A stretch of 64,000 nt of DNA, taken from assembly GCF_921293095.1 (NCBI RefSeq), contig NC_060257.1, positions 88,773,449-88,837,448 on the forward strand, in the 5' to 3' direction. How positions within the stretch are numbered: position 1 is the stretch's first letter; every line of letters starts with the position of its first letter. Both the position numbers and the translations under genes were made by a program. The DNA is from Ischnura elegans (taxonomy: Eukaryota > Arthropoda > Insecta > Odonata > Coenagrionidae). Below are positions 22,339-33,896 of the stretch, one piece after another. The notes beneath the pieces were generated by a model that saw nothing but the letters and a program-made list of their open reading frames with translations, was not told the DNA's origin and searched no databases.

Positions 22339-23180
22339 TTAACCTTTTCCCTACCGTACACGTATATATACGTGTGGACGTTTCCTGACCCGGGAGACCA
22401 CGGGCGTATATATACGTGTGAGATTTTCCCGGTCAAGAAAACGAAACCCGTATATATACGTTTTCGAGCTCTCCCCCTTTCAGGACGGTCGTGGGTTTAG
22501 GTCGCCTTTGTCTCGGGACCCAACGCTTCGGGGTTTAGGATTAACCCTCCGAATCCGGGAGCAGGTACCCGGACCCTTCGTCTTTTATAACCTCTCTCAG
22601 CGGTAAGGGACAGCGGTCATACAATTGTTTATAGAGTCAATTTTCGAAATAAATATTTGTTCATTTCTCAAGAAATATAAACTAAGAATTGAATTGTTTG
22701 TCTTTTGAGCAGCGTTTACAATTTTTAAACGAAATTCTACGACAAATATTAACTTATATCTCGAGTTATGTATAAACATCAACATGGAAATTGTTGCTGC
22801 GTTAAATGCTTTGATAATGGCCTTAGAACTTCGTTTAAAATTGGACAATGCTCAGATAAAAATGAGGAATTATATTCAATGTCTGTAATTTACGTGCAAG
22901 CAACAATTATCCATTTGCTAAATACATATAAGCAATACATAAATTGACCGCGAACCAATGCCGCAGGTATGGTCGTAAACCCGGAAAGGAGGGAGCACAA
23001 CTACTCTTGGAGTCCGAGATAATACGGAGTCTCACCGTGGAGGGGTCGAAAAAGGTTCAGCGAGACCCTTCTTAACGAATGCCCTCCAAAAATGCTCCGT
23101 ACCACAAGAAAGAAGAGTCTCTTGGGGAGCGGTACAGCAGTCAAGCTAAGACGAAAACTCCGCGGTCTCGAAAGGGTTAA
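22339..23180. mobile_element. piggyBac-type MITE, copy 2 (complete)
   Basis: It runs from TTAACCTTTTCCC (22,339) to GTCTCGAAAGGGTTAA (23,180). TTAA stands at both edges and short inverted ends share TTAACC(C)TTT. Near the left, CGTATATATACG palindromes recur. It aligns along its length with 3,347-4,146. A minus-strand open frame is present in both copies but is AT-rich and shows no known domain; I do not call it a gene. The family assignment depends on the TTAA edges. Confidence 0.8.
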
Positions 23181-23399
23181 ATCCCAAAATCCTTAATTAT
23201 GAAAAATGTTACCTACGATCTTCAAATGTATTTTTCGTACTGCCAATGTACAATTGTTGCTGCGGCCTTGGAATTCCATTTAGGTTTAAAATTTCTTATG
23301 AAACCTAGAATGAGTTTTTTTATCCGTACTGTTACTTGGAGGGATACCTATTTAAAAGCAAATCTACATGGTACTGCATACGATTGCACTGCATACAAT

Positions 23400-24180
23400 A
23401 GGAGGAAACACTCAAAATTAGAAATTGGATTTCGTTATTTTAAACCAAAAAGGTATGAATGAAAAACACATGAAAACACACACACAGTCAAATTTCAGAG
23501 CTCAAATTCGATTTTTTACCGAGATAAGTAGCTTTAAAAGTCCTCTAGGAGCTTTGGCCATGCCCATAATGCGAAACGTATTTCTATTGGCTGACGCCGT
23601 GTGACGTGTGAACCTCATGAATGCTGCAGGAGTAACGCTTGAAGAAGCCATAAACATAAATTGAAATATAATGATATATTTGCAATTAAAAAGTAAAATT
23701 TCCCGTTGAGCGCGTATGTATTTAAGCACATGCGAACTTTTCGAAATGTGTGGCCAAAGACAACAAAAGGAGTAATGGAAACTAAATCCCATTGAGAAGC
23801 AGAAGAGACTTACATTAAAATGGCCCTGACAAATTCTATAACAGCCCATCTCTGAAGGAATATGCTGTCTCCGTGCAGCGTCGTACCACTGCCTTCCTCG
23901 GTCTGGGTCGTTTGGCACAACAAAAAAATACTTTTCTTGTGTTTAACGAGAGGTAGATTCACATTAGGCACACAACAGTACACGTAAGGTTTCCTCCCAC
24001 TCATTTCAAATTCTCCGTTTCATCTACCATTTATTTATACTCGAAATAACGCCTATATTAATGCACTCCTAATGCAAGCAATGCAGATATCATGAGGTTC
24101 ACACATCATCAACATGGCGTGGCCCGAGAAATACGTTTTTGGCACGGAATTCAAGTTGAAACTTCAAACTCTTCTAGGGG
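23400..24180 (-). mobile_element. Short THAP-bearing DNA transposon remnant
   Basis: The left 240 bp (GAAATTGGATTTCGTTATTT, TTTCAGAGCTCAAATTCGAT, CGTATTTCTATTGGCTGACG, GTGTGAACCTCATGAATG) is repeated at 57,395-57,640. A degraded inverted counterpart lies near 24,090-24,170 (TGAGGTTCACAC, ATACGTTTTT). Between them lies a THAP fragment (next entry). The structure suggests a shrunken THAP-encoding (P-like) transposon. Confidence 0.55.
23818..24003 (-). pseudogene. Broken THAP zinc-finger exon
   Basis: Minus-strand reading begins MSGRKPYVYCCVPN and, after a frame change, continues VPNDPDRGRQWYDAARRQ and CYRICQGHFN, followed by a good donor GTAAGT (23,817 downward). W-x4-AARR and C-x2-H-F are THAP landmarks. 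The second cysteine of the opening C-x-V-P-x-C is replaced, giving CCVPNV, and the frame is broken, so no working domain is encoded. THAP domains bind DNA and occur in P-element transposases and host proteins. Confidence 0.7.
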
Positions 24181-26260
24181 CGAAATTATTCAGCGCTCAA
24201 TGGTAAAATTTCGTGAGAGGCTTTCTTACACCCATTGCTTTATAAATCAAGCATAATATTTGGTAGTGAAATCCCCTCTATTGTGATATTAACTGGTCCT
24301 TATGGTGAGGCCAGCAAATACTCTTAAATGGTATTAATGTTTTGCTATGTAAGTTGTATTAAACTAATTGCCAATTTATTGGATTCTCCTCCAGTTTACT
24401 GAATGACTCAAGCTTTCACTGCACTGGTTACACAGCAAATAAAATGCCTGAACTGAGTAAGCCAGTAGCCACTTTGATTTTTAAATTAGCATATTAGAAT
24501 GTCTGCACCAACTTTACAAAATTCCATTTCCATCTCTTATTAAAAGACGAAAACTAGGTAATGCAATCAAATACGAAAGTGAAACGCTTTGATCTACTAT
24601 GCCAACTTATTTGAAACCAGGCACGTAGCCATGAATTTGCTTTATGAGGTGCTTTGGAATAATGTCTGTAAGGGCCGTATTCTTAGTCGGCACTACATAT
24701 ACGTCCCTACTGTAATGGTTCAAGCCCCATTACAGTGCATTTCTACTCGGCGCATTTTCTTCCCTACCAGTTTACCCGCTCTTTCCACGACCTTTCCCAA
24801 AACCCCACCCCCAGACCACGGCCCGTGGAGGAAAGCGTGGATGAGTAAGAGGGGATGAATGTGTTTACGCCGATTTTTGTATGGTTGTGTGTGAGTGTGT
24901 GTGTGTGGGAGGAGGGGAGCTCGGGTTTTTCCTGAGTGAATGACGTATTACTCCCCCTTTTTTTCATTGTGCGTTACCCCCACCCCAAGTTGAGGGATAA
25001 TAAAAGGTGGTGCGTGTAAGAGAAGCGAGAGAATTCTTAAGTGACTGTCGGGCGGAGCCCATGCCCGAAATCTGAGTGCGACGCACGGCAGAAGGAGACG
25101 AGGGGCCCAAACAGGTCATTTCAGACTGATTGATCTGAAAGAAGAATCCCCCCCTGTCCGAAGGAGCAAGGACCGGCTGAAGAGGACGCATTACCTCTGT
25201 TCCGGATGCAGCTTCCTCCAACAAGGGAGAAAGGAGTGCAGTAAATGGAACGAGAGTTTGTTGGATCCAACCTGGTCCAAACTCGGACAACGATAAAGTA
25301 AGATTGCAGCTATCCCCCCCCAAAGCCCCCTCTTGTCTCCTGCCAAGTGTTAAGACAAACAGTCACGGAACGCGCCCGTTACTTAGTGAAAGTGAAATTA
25401 ATCACCAAGTACAATTAACGTTCGCACCCAAATTTACATTCGTCGGGATGGACTATCATTTACCTCCCCAGTCAAGAAATCATTGAAATTGTATCATATT
25501 TACGTGTTCACAACCGAACTTTATTTTGTTGTTATCATTTGCTATATTGATTTGCATCTCGGAACCAAGTTATATTGTTGTTGTTTCCTTTTTATTTATT
25601 TATCATTGATGTTTCATAAATGGCTCTCACCAATTCATATTTCATTAGTGTATAAGAGGGTTTCTTTTGTTTTTGTCATATGCAATGTTATTTGTTTGAA
25701 TTATATTTTGTTTAGTTGAAAGTGTTGAGTAAGTGTTTTGTTCTGATTCCTTCACGGGTGACCTCAAGGAAAATATCCCTCGCCCTTCCTTTCGCCCCGT
25801 CCGTTTTCCTTCCCGTAAATGCGTGTTGGACGAGTGCATCAGCGCCCGAACGTCACCCATCAGTTAGAATCGGGAAGTTCTCTTCAATGACGTAGATGAT
25901 GGCACAGCGCCAATTTTCCATTCTGGTGGCATAATGGGACCTAACTATGAAACTAAGAAAAGACATCCGATAATTTTTGGGCCATTGTTAGGGCAATGGC
26001 TCAAGGTAAATAACCAATCGGTGTCATCCGCCAGGTCGTGTCAGTACCTTAATTATCGCTACAAATACTCTCATATCAAGCCAAAAATACATAGAACCTT
26101 ATTATCTTTAAATACCTTCAAAAGCAGTCTGTACAAGATAGTAATAAGTACGGAACAAATATGATCATTGATGTGGGAACTTACATCAAGATTCGTCATT
26201 CGCTTTCACTTTCCATAGTTAAGTTTATTATGTGGCTAGTGGCATGAAAATACGTTTCCT
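24181..26260. other. Intron sequence without recognised elements
   Basis: Nothing could be assigned in these 2 kb. The part 24,760-25,330 is more GC-rich than its surroundings and has a GT-rich stretch near 24,890, but neither strand shows a splice-bounded conserved exon. The open frames in it are short and of odd composition. Confidence 0.5.
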
Positions 26261-26261
26261 A

Positions 26262-27280
26262 TGGTTATAATAATAATATAATAATAATATTTATTTGCCC
26301 AAAGGATACTATATGTCATGATACAATCATAAAACAAGTATATAGGGCACGTCAAAATTAACAAATTCACATAAGAAAATGTTACATTTCAGATTGAAGA
26401 TATTCTTTTATACTATAAAAACACTTCTCTATTAAGTAAGCTAAGACACTCTTTTTAAAAACATCAATATTTTCTATACTTTTAATATATACAGGTAGGT
26501 TATTATACAATTTTGTACACATGAGCTCAGGCCCTCTAGATACCAGAGCTAGGTTCGATTGTTTGACATGAACGTCATTGCATCTCCTGGTTTCATAGGA
26601 ATGTATCCTATTATTCATAGTAAAACAACCTTTATACCTTTTTACATATATGACACTCTGATATATATATACGCAAGGTACAGTGAGTAATTTAAGGCTT
26701 TTAAAAAAAGGGCGACAATGAGCTCGACACTTTAGTTTGCACATACTTCTCACAAATTTCTTTTGTATAACAAACACATCATGAAGTTGGGGCGAAGATC
26801 CCCATATTATAATTCCATATGAAATTCTTGAGTAGAATAATCCATAGTAAAGGGTTTTCAGAACATACTGGCTTACACTATGCTTTAATACAGATATAAG
26901 ATAAAACACTGTATTCAGCTTTTACATAGGTGCTCTATATGTGCATCCCACTTCATATTTCTATCCACATAAATTCCTAGAAACTTTACACATTCCATAT
27001 CATTAAGATAATTATTTTTACATTGCAGTAGATCATTGTCCTTTGGGCTGTGCCCAGCAGAAAACAATATCACTTGGGTTTTATCATCATTTAGCCTTAG
27101 TTCATTGACATCACACCAGGTTTGCATGCATTTTATTATATATTGACTGGAATCAATTAACGCGGTCAGATTTTTTCTTTTTGATAAGATGGTTACATCA
27201 TCTGCATATAATACACACTTATTATCTTGGGTTACAATTTTATTAGGTAGGTCATTGATGAATATTAGAATATGTAAAAG
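26262..27280 (-). mobile_element. 5'-truncated LINE (CR1/L2-like), RT C-terminal half
   Basis: Minus-strand frames give FINDLPNKI, then CVLYADDVTILS (the catalytic YADD of reverse transcriptase, ~27,215), WCDVNELRLNDDKTQVILFS, KFLGIYVDRNMKWDAHIEHLCK, and after a one-base frameshift near 26,915 KTLYYGLFYSRISYGIIIWG and further C-terminal sequence to 26,382. The 3' end is an (ATT)n-type tail (26,265-26,290 on the plus strand). Sequence upstream of FINDLP is not RT, so the element is truncated there. Non-functional. Confidence 0.88.
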
Positions 27281-27591
27281 AAGATTAGCTATATGTAAAC
27301 GAAGTATTGGTTTCCCAAAAGTATACCAAGTGCTAAATGTGAAAAATATTATTATACATATATTCGTAGAAACAAGGTGCATGTATACCGCTACATTGTT
27401 CTTATCAGTTCAGTCAATTTTATAATTTATTTAACTTGATGGCTATAATGTGGTAGTATTATTACCTTTCCGCTGTGTTACTGTGCATTTTAAAATGGCT
27501 TGTGTGAGGTCGTCTCCCTTAATATCCATTGTAACGTAGATGCTTTAATCGAAGTGATCAGCAGACGATATTTGGCCGCCATGTTTTTCTG

Positions 27592-27736
27592 GGGTGTAGG
27601 GCTGGTTCGGGTACTCTACATCAAGTAGGGCCTGTTTAGTTCCAAAAACGGCCATGTGTAGGGCGAGATCAGTTAATGTAGGGGCTGTCGGTTGGCCCTA
27701 CAGGGTCGACTAAGAGTACGGGCCTAAGTCTACAGG
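27592..27736. repeat. Imperfect hairpin, possible small MITE
   Basis: TAGGGCTGGTTCGGGTACTC and, inverted, TAGACTTAGGCCCGTACTC... GTAGGGCC form facing arms. A related GGGCCGTATTCTTAGTCGG lies at 24,667. No target duplication was established. Confidence 0.35.
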
Positions 27737-28146
27737 ATGCTGATGTTTTGTTTTCAATTTGCTTTGCTCATATTGGAAAACTATGTACTTATTTTATTAG
27801 GTTATTTATGTGGGGCTTCAATTGAATACTTCAATTGAATGATGCTCATAGTAAAATTCATTGTTAGTTACTGGCAGACATTATGAAATATTACTATGCC
27901 CAACAAAAAATGAAGTCTTGGATGGTAGATGCCCCTGGGCTGGTCATCTCCTCAGCAGATGTATTGTGGCCACGAGGTTAAATACGTATTTTGGTGAATA
28001 TTTGTGCCTGCTTGGAAATTAATTTTCACTCATTGGTGACATAAAGACTGATAACTGGGTAGCCAGCGTGCGCTTCACTCCGTTTAAAAAGAGGTACCAT
28101 AGGATTTTTACTGTCAGCACTCATGCCTGCCACTTGGTACACGTAC

Positions 28147-28335
28147 CTTACTCCACGGTCCGGCAAACCAAGAGCCCGTTCTGTGGGGGCAGTCTTCGTT
28201 GGACGAGGAGCATGCCATGGACTCGGGTGGTCGTGTCGAGGGATCGCATGAACCTGAGCCAGGGATCTCATTGGCTCCCGCTCCAGAGCAGTGAACATGG
28301 CGAGTCCTCACCCCAGATCCACACTCGGATGAGCA
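28147..28335 (-). CDS. ADAMTS-like protein, exon 7: fourth TSR
   Basis: Acceptor TTTTTTCAG, donor AAG|GTACGT, phase 0 at both ends, 63 codons (residues 342-404). Reads CSSECGSGVRTRHVHC, SGAGANEIPGSGSCD, PSTRPPESMACSSSNEDC, PHRTG, then SWFAGPWSK, the Trp motif of the next repeat. With WFFTEWSTK from exon 6 this is a full TSR. CSSECG carries Glu instead of Ser/Thr before the second Cys, so the POFUT2 site is not met. Exon boundaries just before the first Cys are the same in exons 6 to 9, a sign of exon-wise TSR duplication. Confidence 0.92.
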
Positions 28336-28349
28336 CTGAAAAAAGATAT

Positions 28350-29805
28350 CAAACTCACATTAATTAATTGCATGGGGAAAAATATGCCTTGTTTTGCCAT
28401 AGGAAACACAAAAAGACAATTATCCAAATTTATATAAAAATAAATGTTTAGGACAGGAAACATAAAAAACAGAAATATAGAGACATTATTAAAAGTAATT
28501 TGTTGGTAATGTTGAGCTTTGGATGACTACTAGCATAGTGCATGAAATTCATCCACTGAGCAAAATGGTTTATTTAGGAGAAACACTTGCATCGGAATGA
28601 ATTTGATGAGGAAAATTTGAGGCATGGAGGGATCATGTTAAAAAATTTGGCATCCTGGCGGTATAGTCTCTCTCACTATACAATTTTGATACTCTCGCCT
28701 CAACAGGAGAATCACTTATGCTTTGAGCATGAGTTGTGCTCATGAATATCAAGATTCTGCTCATAAGTATTTAAATTTATAATTTGAGAAAATTGTAAGC
28801 ATGTAGAGCAGATAGGGGCATAATTTGAGCTCAAGAGAGTGAGTTGTATGGGACTCCACGAAAGAACTAGTCTTGGCCCGGCACCATGCCACGTAGTTGG
28901 GTCTCGCACAAATTTCCCGGTAGCAACTGCTGCGGGACGTATATCTGTGATCACGGAGCGTGGTCACGCACAACGTGGCTTGGATAACAGGAACACGGTG
29001 CTCTCGTGAATGCAGCTAATGCGCGATCGCTTCAATTTTACGAATGGGGATTCTAAGGGAAATAATAAGCCAGGTGTATCCGTGGCATTAATGCAATAAT
29101 TCTGATGATTTTGCGCCCGATTTTATTTTTTTACAAAGACCCCAGAAAATATTGAGCGAGAGTGAAAATCATGCGCAGATAATCCACAACACAGATATAC
29201 CGCAACCGGACAATCCGGAGTCTGCTGTATATGGAGGGCAGTCACTGCAATAGAAAGGAATTAGGGGTTGAGCAGAAGTAACGAAAACCCTGCCTTTGGC
29301 TAAGAGCCTGAGCCTTTGAAGCCTTCTTAACTTTACTGTACTTCACCCACTCCCTCTGCCAATTAGCGTTGTTCTGCATTAGCTCTGCTCTGAATTAATG
29401 CTGTTTATATTTTGCAACCCAGTTCCATCTTAACAGCCTCCTGCTCAACATTACTGCTCTTGAAAATTCCATCATGCACTGGGATTGCCTCAATTAGAAT
29501 TGCTCAACTCAACCATTAGTTGTTGCACCAAAGACGCGATTGAGCTGTCCCAGGGAAGCATGATCACCCTAACCAGCCAGTTCACACAACAATAATTATT
29601 TTGCGCCAATGAATGTGTTGAGTGTGTAGTGTGGTGTTTGTGTAAACAAAAACTTAAATCTAATACATTTTTTTTTTGCATGAGCATTTTATTTTATTAT
29701 TATTATTATTATTTTTACCATTATATGCCTATTATTATTATTTTTCGCAAGTTTATTTTGTTTCTGAACAGAAAATCTGTGATTTAAAACTTTTAATGCT
29801 GAATG
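28350..29805. other. Intron sequence, microsatellite only
   Basis: No repeat partner or coding exon was recognised. A (TTA)n microsatellite lies at about 29,692-29,745. Confidence 0.5.
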
Positions 29806-29807
29806 TG

Positions 29808-30022
29808 CACAAATTCATTTTATTTTTCAACTAGTAACATTTATTGCTTGAAATTCTGTGATATATATATATATGCACACTTAAACATGCAATATTTTCA
29901 CTTTGCTACTTTTGTAATTCTACCTCCTCATTGTATGTGTCTGTGTTTTTTTATAAAAATATATTTCCTATTTATTATAAATTATTTCAAATTAAACATA
30001 TTTAATTTAAATTTCATCTGAA
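29808..30022. repeat. AT-rich repeat, uninterrupted copy
   Basis: Contains CTAGTAACATTTATTGCTTG, a short (AT)n run, AACATGCAATATTTTCACTT, CTACCTCCTCATTG and TTAAACATATTTAATTTAAA ending ATTTCATCTGA. It matches 14,600-14,659 joined to 16,742-16,905, and so shows the sequence before the Tigger-like insertion there. Confidence 0.85.
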
Positions 30023-30230
30023 CGTGCGCAACTTGTGATTGAGTCTCCTCAAGGACGAATTCATCTCCATGACTCTCAGCAACTTGATGCATTTAATAGC
30101 ACTCTTTCAATTAGTGCTAACATTTCATGTAAAATATGGAGTGGGGAGCACTGATTACTTTAAGTGATCCAAGTTTAAGCTTAAGTGTCAGAAAGGGATA
30201 CCGTGATCTAGAGGGTGAGTAGGTGCCGAC

Positions 30231-30464
30231 CTTGGTGGACCATTCAGTGAAGAACCACGTGTCTTTGGTGCACGATCCCATGTCGCAGGCCTCTTCCTCA
30301 GGGGGGCGCTCTTCTGGCGGGCAGTCCTCACCCCCCTCCAGCACCTCGTTGCCATCCTCTGAGTCGTAGTCGTCGTTGTCGTCGTCATCGTTGGCGCCAT
30401 CTCCCCCGGGATACGTGCACCTCACGTCCCTCCTCCTCACACCCTCTCCACAAGACACCGAACA
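30231..30464 (-). CDS. ADAMTS-like protein, exon 6: third TSR with acidic insert
   Basis: Acceptor TGTTTGCAG, phase 0 at both ends, 78 codons (residues 264-341). Reads [21 protein letters not shown], then an acidic insert [16 protein letters not shown], and [37 protein letters not shown] fits the O-fucose site; WFFTEW is the Trp ladder start of the next TSR. The donor is GTCGGC, a weak match, but it is the one that keeps phase 0 with exon 7. The only nearby alternative (CACG|GTATCC) would break the frame. The acidic insert falls in the loop between Cys 3 and Cys 4. Confidence 0.88.
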
Positions 30465-30489
30465 CTGCAAACATGTCCACAGAATATTA

Positions 30490-31822
30490 CAGTAAAACCA
30501 CTATGTAGTGAACCTCTTTATATCATATACCTCCATACTTCATACCACCCCTACGGTCCCGTCAGATTTACATGTAAATGTATAGGCAAACCTCTATGTA
30601 GTGAACCTCTTTATCTCATAAAACCTCCTTTTATCATACCAAGGAGATACCCCTGAGACAGCCTAACTACCTCTGCAAATAGGGTGGTTTCCTATTATTT
30701 TTTATTGCCTAAATCGAAATATTATTACTCCTGGACTATGCATTTCATGGTTTTAGATTTTTAAATGACCATATCTATTTTTTGCGATTAAATGAAAAGT
30801 GAAAATTTTCAAGCGCACGAAAATGCGACGGCTAAGTAGGAATGATGGGAAACGTCATTCTGGTTCTGGCTGTCGGCATGTGAGGCCACGTTGGTGCAAG
30901 GCTATGAGCGCCGATACGATGCAGGCTGCTAGCAGGTAGCAGAATACCCTGCTAGCAGGTAGCACTTGGCTAAAATGAGGATTATTAATACCCTATCAAA
31001 CGAAGGAAACTTTCCGAACTTAGGTAATTTTAATGGGTGACCATAAAGAGGTGTTTCCCTGAGCTCTGTGTCTCATTGGTAATCTCAGACGATGTAAAAC
31101 TCCTATCTACTCATATAGGAACTACGTCCCTGTGATGTCACGTGGAGTGGCATCGCATGGGTGCTAATCTGGCCTTTTTCAAATGCGGTTAAAATTGACC
31201 ATTAGCATTCATCTAAATTGGGATTTCTAAAATCAAATAATTTGTATATTATGGATACACTAATGGTGGGTAACGAATCGCAATCAATGCCTTTCGTTTT
31301 TATGCGTTGCGTTGATGAAGGAAACTATCCTATTGCACCGAGACAACTAGAGACAATTAATGCACCCACAATTATGTACATGGAATGACATTTTCAATGA
31401 TAAATGTTTCACCTGTATGTTTTTTTCTTATACAATTTTAATTATGCTGTAATTTTCATGTTAATCATTAGTTGTGGCCATTTTGAGAGCATACCTAACA
31501 GTAAATGAAAAAAAAAGTTATTCAACTATGCTAATCATTTTAAGTGACTGTTGAATTAAGAGAGATAACATTGCTTTCGCTCAAATCTTGGTAAAAATCA
31601 TGTGATAGCACTCGCTTTCTGTAATTATTGAATAATAACTATATATTCACTAATGCATGCACGTTTGTTTTAACACAATGGTTTAAAAGACGGTAGTGCC
31701 TTTCATTTCCGAAGGATATGAAAAAATGGTGCCTATCACTGAAACCTCTCTAGAGTGAACCTCCATACATCAAATTGCCCAAATTTTGGTCCCCTCCATT
31801 ACAATGTAAAGAGGTTTTACTC
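30490..31822. mobile_element. Tigger-like remnant hosting MITE-A copy 3
   Basis: Starts TA-CAGTAAAACCACTATGTAG and ends with GTAAAGAGGTTTTACTC-TA, an inverted match to the start (CAGTAAAACCTCT). The left terminal motif is partly repeated at 30,590 (CAAACCTCTATGTAGTGAAC). MITE-A occupies 30,682-31,330. No transposase frame. Confidence 0.6.
30682..31330 (+). mobile_element. MITE family A, copy 3 (649 bp)
   Basis: TA-GGGTGGTTTCC to GGAAACTATCC-TA with the full set of family-A landmarks in the order of copy 1. Non-autonomous. Confidence 0.85.
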
Positions 31823-31897
31823 TATTAGGATAACTCAGCAAACAGCCATTATTATGCAAGTCATTGCACACACACATTCGGGCATCAACTAAAATCA

Positions 31898-32184
31898 AGA
31901 GCGTAGCCAGGACAATGTGTTGGGGGTCACGAACGACCCAGGAGAGAGGTGGTGGAACCACTTCTGGGGAAAATATGAACATTTTTATCCCTAGGAATCA
32001 CATTTTATGCTATTTCGCCACTTAAAATTACAAAATGAATGGATCGTCAGGAAGCTGTTTTGCTAAAACACATTGGTGGAGTACAATAAATTTGTTTTAT
32101 AGGTTAATATTTTTCTGCTAAAATTAATTGGTTTTATGGGGGTATGTGCCCCTTGGGGCCCCCCATGGCTATGCCACTGACTAA
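31898..32184. mobile_element. Small MITE with GCGTAGCCAGG ends
   Basis: AGAGCGTAGCCAGGACAA on the left and the inverted GTGGCATAGCCATGGGG on the right. Its right half (TTTTATAGGTTAATATTTTT, GGGTATGTGCCCCTTGGGGC) recurs at about 37,385-37,475. No target duplication was clearly found. Confidence 0.5.
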
Positions 32185-32471
32185 TATTCACCACTCGACA
32201 CACATGGCATTTGGATGCAATGCATAAATGTCCAGAGTACGAAATCACTGGAGTGAAGAACCCAAAAAGATGTTGTTTTAATAAAATTATTGTCTTCCTG
32301 TGAATGTATATGATATATATTTTGTTTTACTGTTGTATTCACTGTTAAATGTATTATAAGCTAAATAAAAAAAATTAACTTTATTATGAAAATTAGTCAA
32401 AAAACATGAAATACTTGTAAAAATTGTATTTGCAATGCAAAATAAGAATTACAAAAGTACCGACAATAGTA

Positions 32472-33894
32472 CAGGCATCCCCCGAGTTACGTAAGAGATG
32501 CGTTCCGGCAGACTCTGCGTAAGTCGAAATTTACGTAAGTCGAACCTTTTCGTTAGTGCTTCAGAGATTGCGATCGGCGCGGTGAAATTCTCAGCGGAGA
32601 AATGCGCGGTAAATTCTCGGTGAAGTTTCATTCAATTCACTGCGATATTCATGAACTCTACCGCGTATTCTTACGTTATTAGATACAAAATCGATAAACA
32701 TTAATATAGTCTGAGAGTTGCATCTCGAGCATTGCCAATCAAAATGCGTAATATTATTCCCAGAGTTGACATCGCGTGGATTCAGGAAAGTGCGGTATCT
32801 CAACGCTACATTACTAAACTGAATACTTAAATTGATTCATTATGTTATACAGTGATCTAAGGCCCCAAAGAATGCATTGTCTACCTACCTATAATCATTA
32901 TATCTTCTGCCTTTTATATATTACGTTGATCGATGAATCTGGTGGTTTCACTGTCACAGTTAATACACGTAGGAGTGTCTAGGATTACGAGCAAATAACA
33001 CACAAAAAATACCAGTAACTTACTATATTCTTAGATTCACGCACATACACTCAATCTTTCACGCACGGAAACATACTGTCATTCTCTCAAATCTCAATAA
33101 AATAATGTGAAAATATCATCATTTGAATATTTACTTCGCTGGAAACATCGAAGAGTATTTCCAAAGCACGAAGCTAATTAAAAGTGAGCATTTATTCAGC
33201 CAACTCCGTCATAAACGTGCAACAAAGTTAGTGGGGAAAGCTATCAATGACGCAATATTAATTCATTTACTGTTGCACACAATATGAGAGAACAAGAAAA
33301 TGCAGCTTAATAAAATTTTCCGCCAGAAGCATGTAAACAATTACGCAATTAGTATCATGTGTCAACTTTTTCTTAACTTTTTCGCGGCGTTCATTGCCAA
33401 CACTCAAATTTCAATACCGTTACGTGGTTACTAAACAATTCTTTTCCGCGTTAGAGATTTCTGCTTGAACTTCATTTTCTTTTAATTCCATAGATTTCCA
33501 AACTTAAGGATACAATTTTAAAATCGTTGAAAGTCTGAGTTCGGGTGTGCATGCTGTATAACAAGTTGTATCGTACAGGAATGAGCGCAACCACATCCAT
33601 CGCTAGAACTGCAAATTTTCACGTTGATTGTTGGCTTGGGATTTATAAGCGATTTTTCTACATAAATTAATGAAAATTCTTTCGAGGAATGACAAAAATG
33701 GGTCACTTTGTTATTTGTAGCATGTAAAAAACTCGATAACTATTCGATATTTTTTCTACCATAGGTTGTACGAGCGAATATATATTTCTTCCTGCTCGCA
33801 TTCGAAAATTAACGTAATCATTTTAAATACGGTTATCGCTTACATAAGTACGGATTTACGTAAGTCGAGACATACGTAACTCGGGGGATGCCTG
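32472..33894. mobile_element. Tigger-type element, non-autonomous (1,423 bp)
   Basis: Ends TA-CAGGCATCCCCCGAGTTACG and inverted CGTAACTCGGGGGATGCCTG-TA, with motifs ACGTAAGTCGA repeated inside both ends. The interior shows no transposase. Immediately to the right lies a LINE. Confidence 0.88.
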
Positions 33895-33896
33895 TA

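Noticed and set aside
24860..25330. GC-richer stretch as a possible LTR or coding exon
   Set aside because: No TG...CA ends, primer-binding site, paired LTR, conserved domain or splice-bounded exon could be seen.
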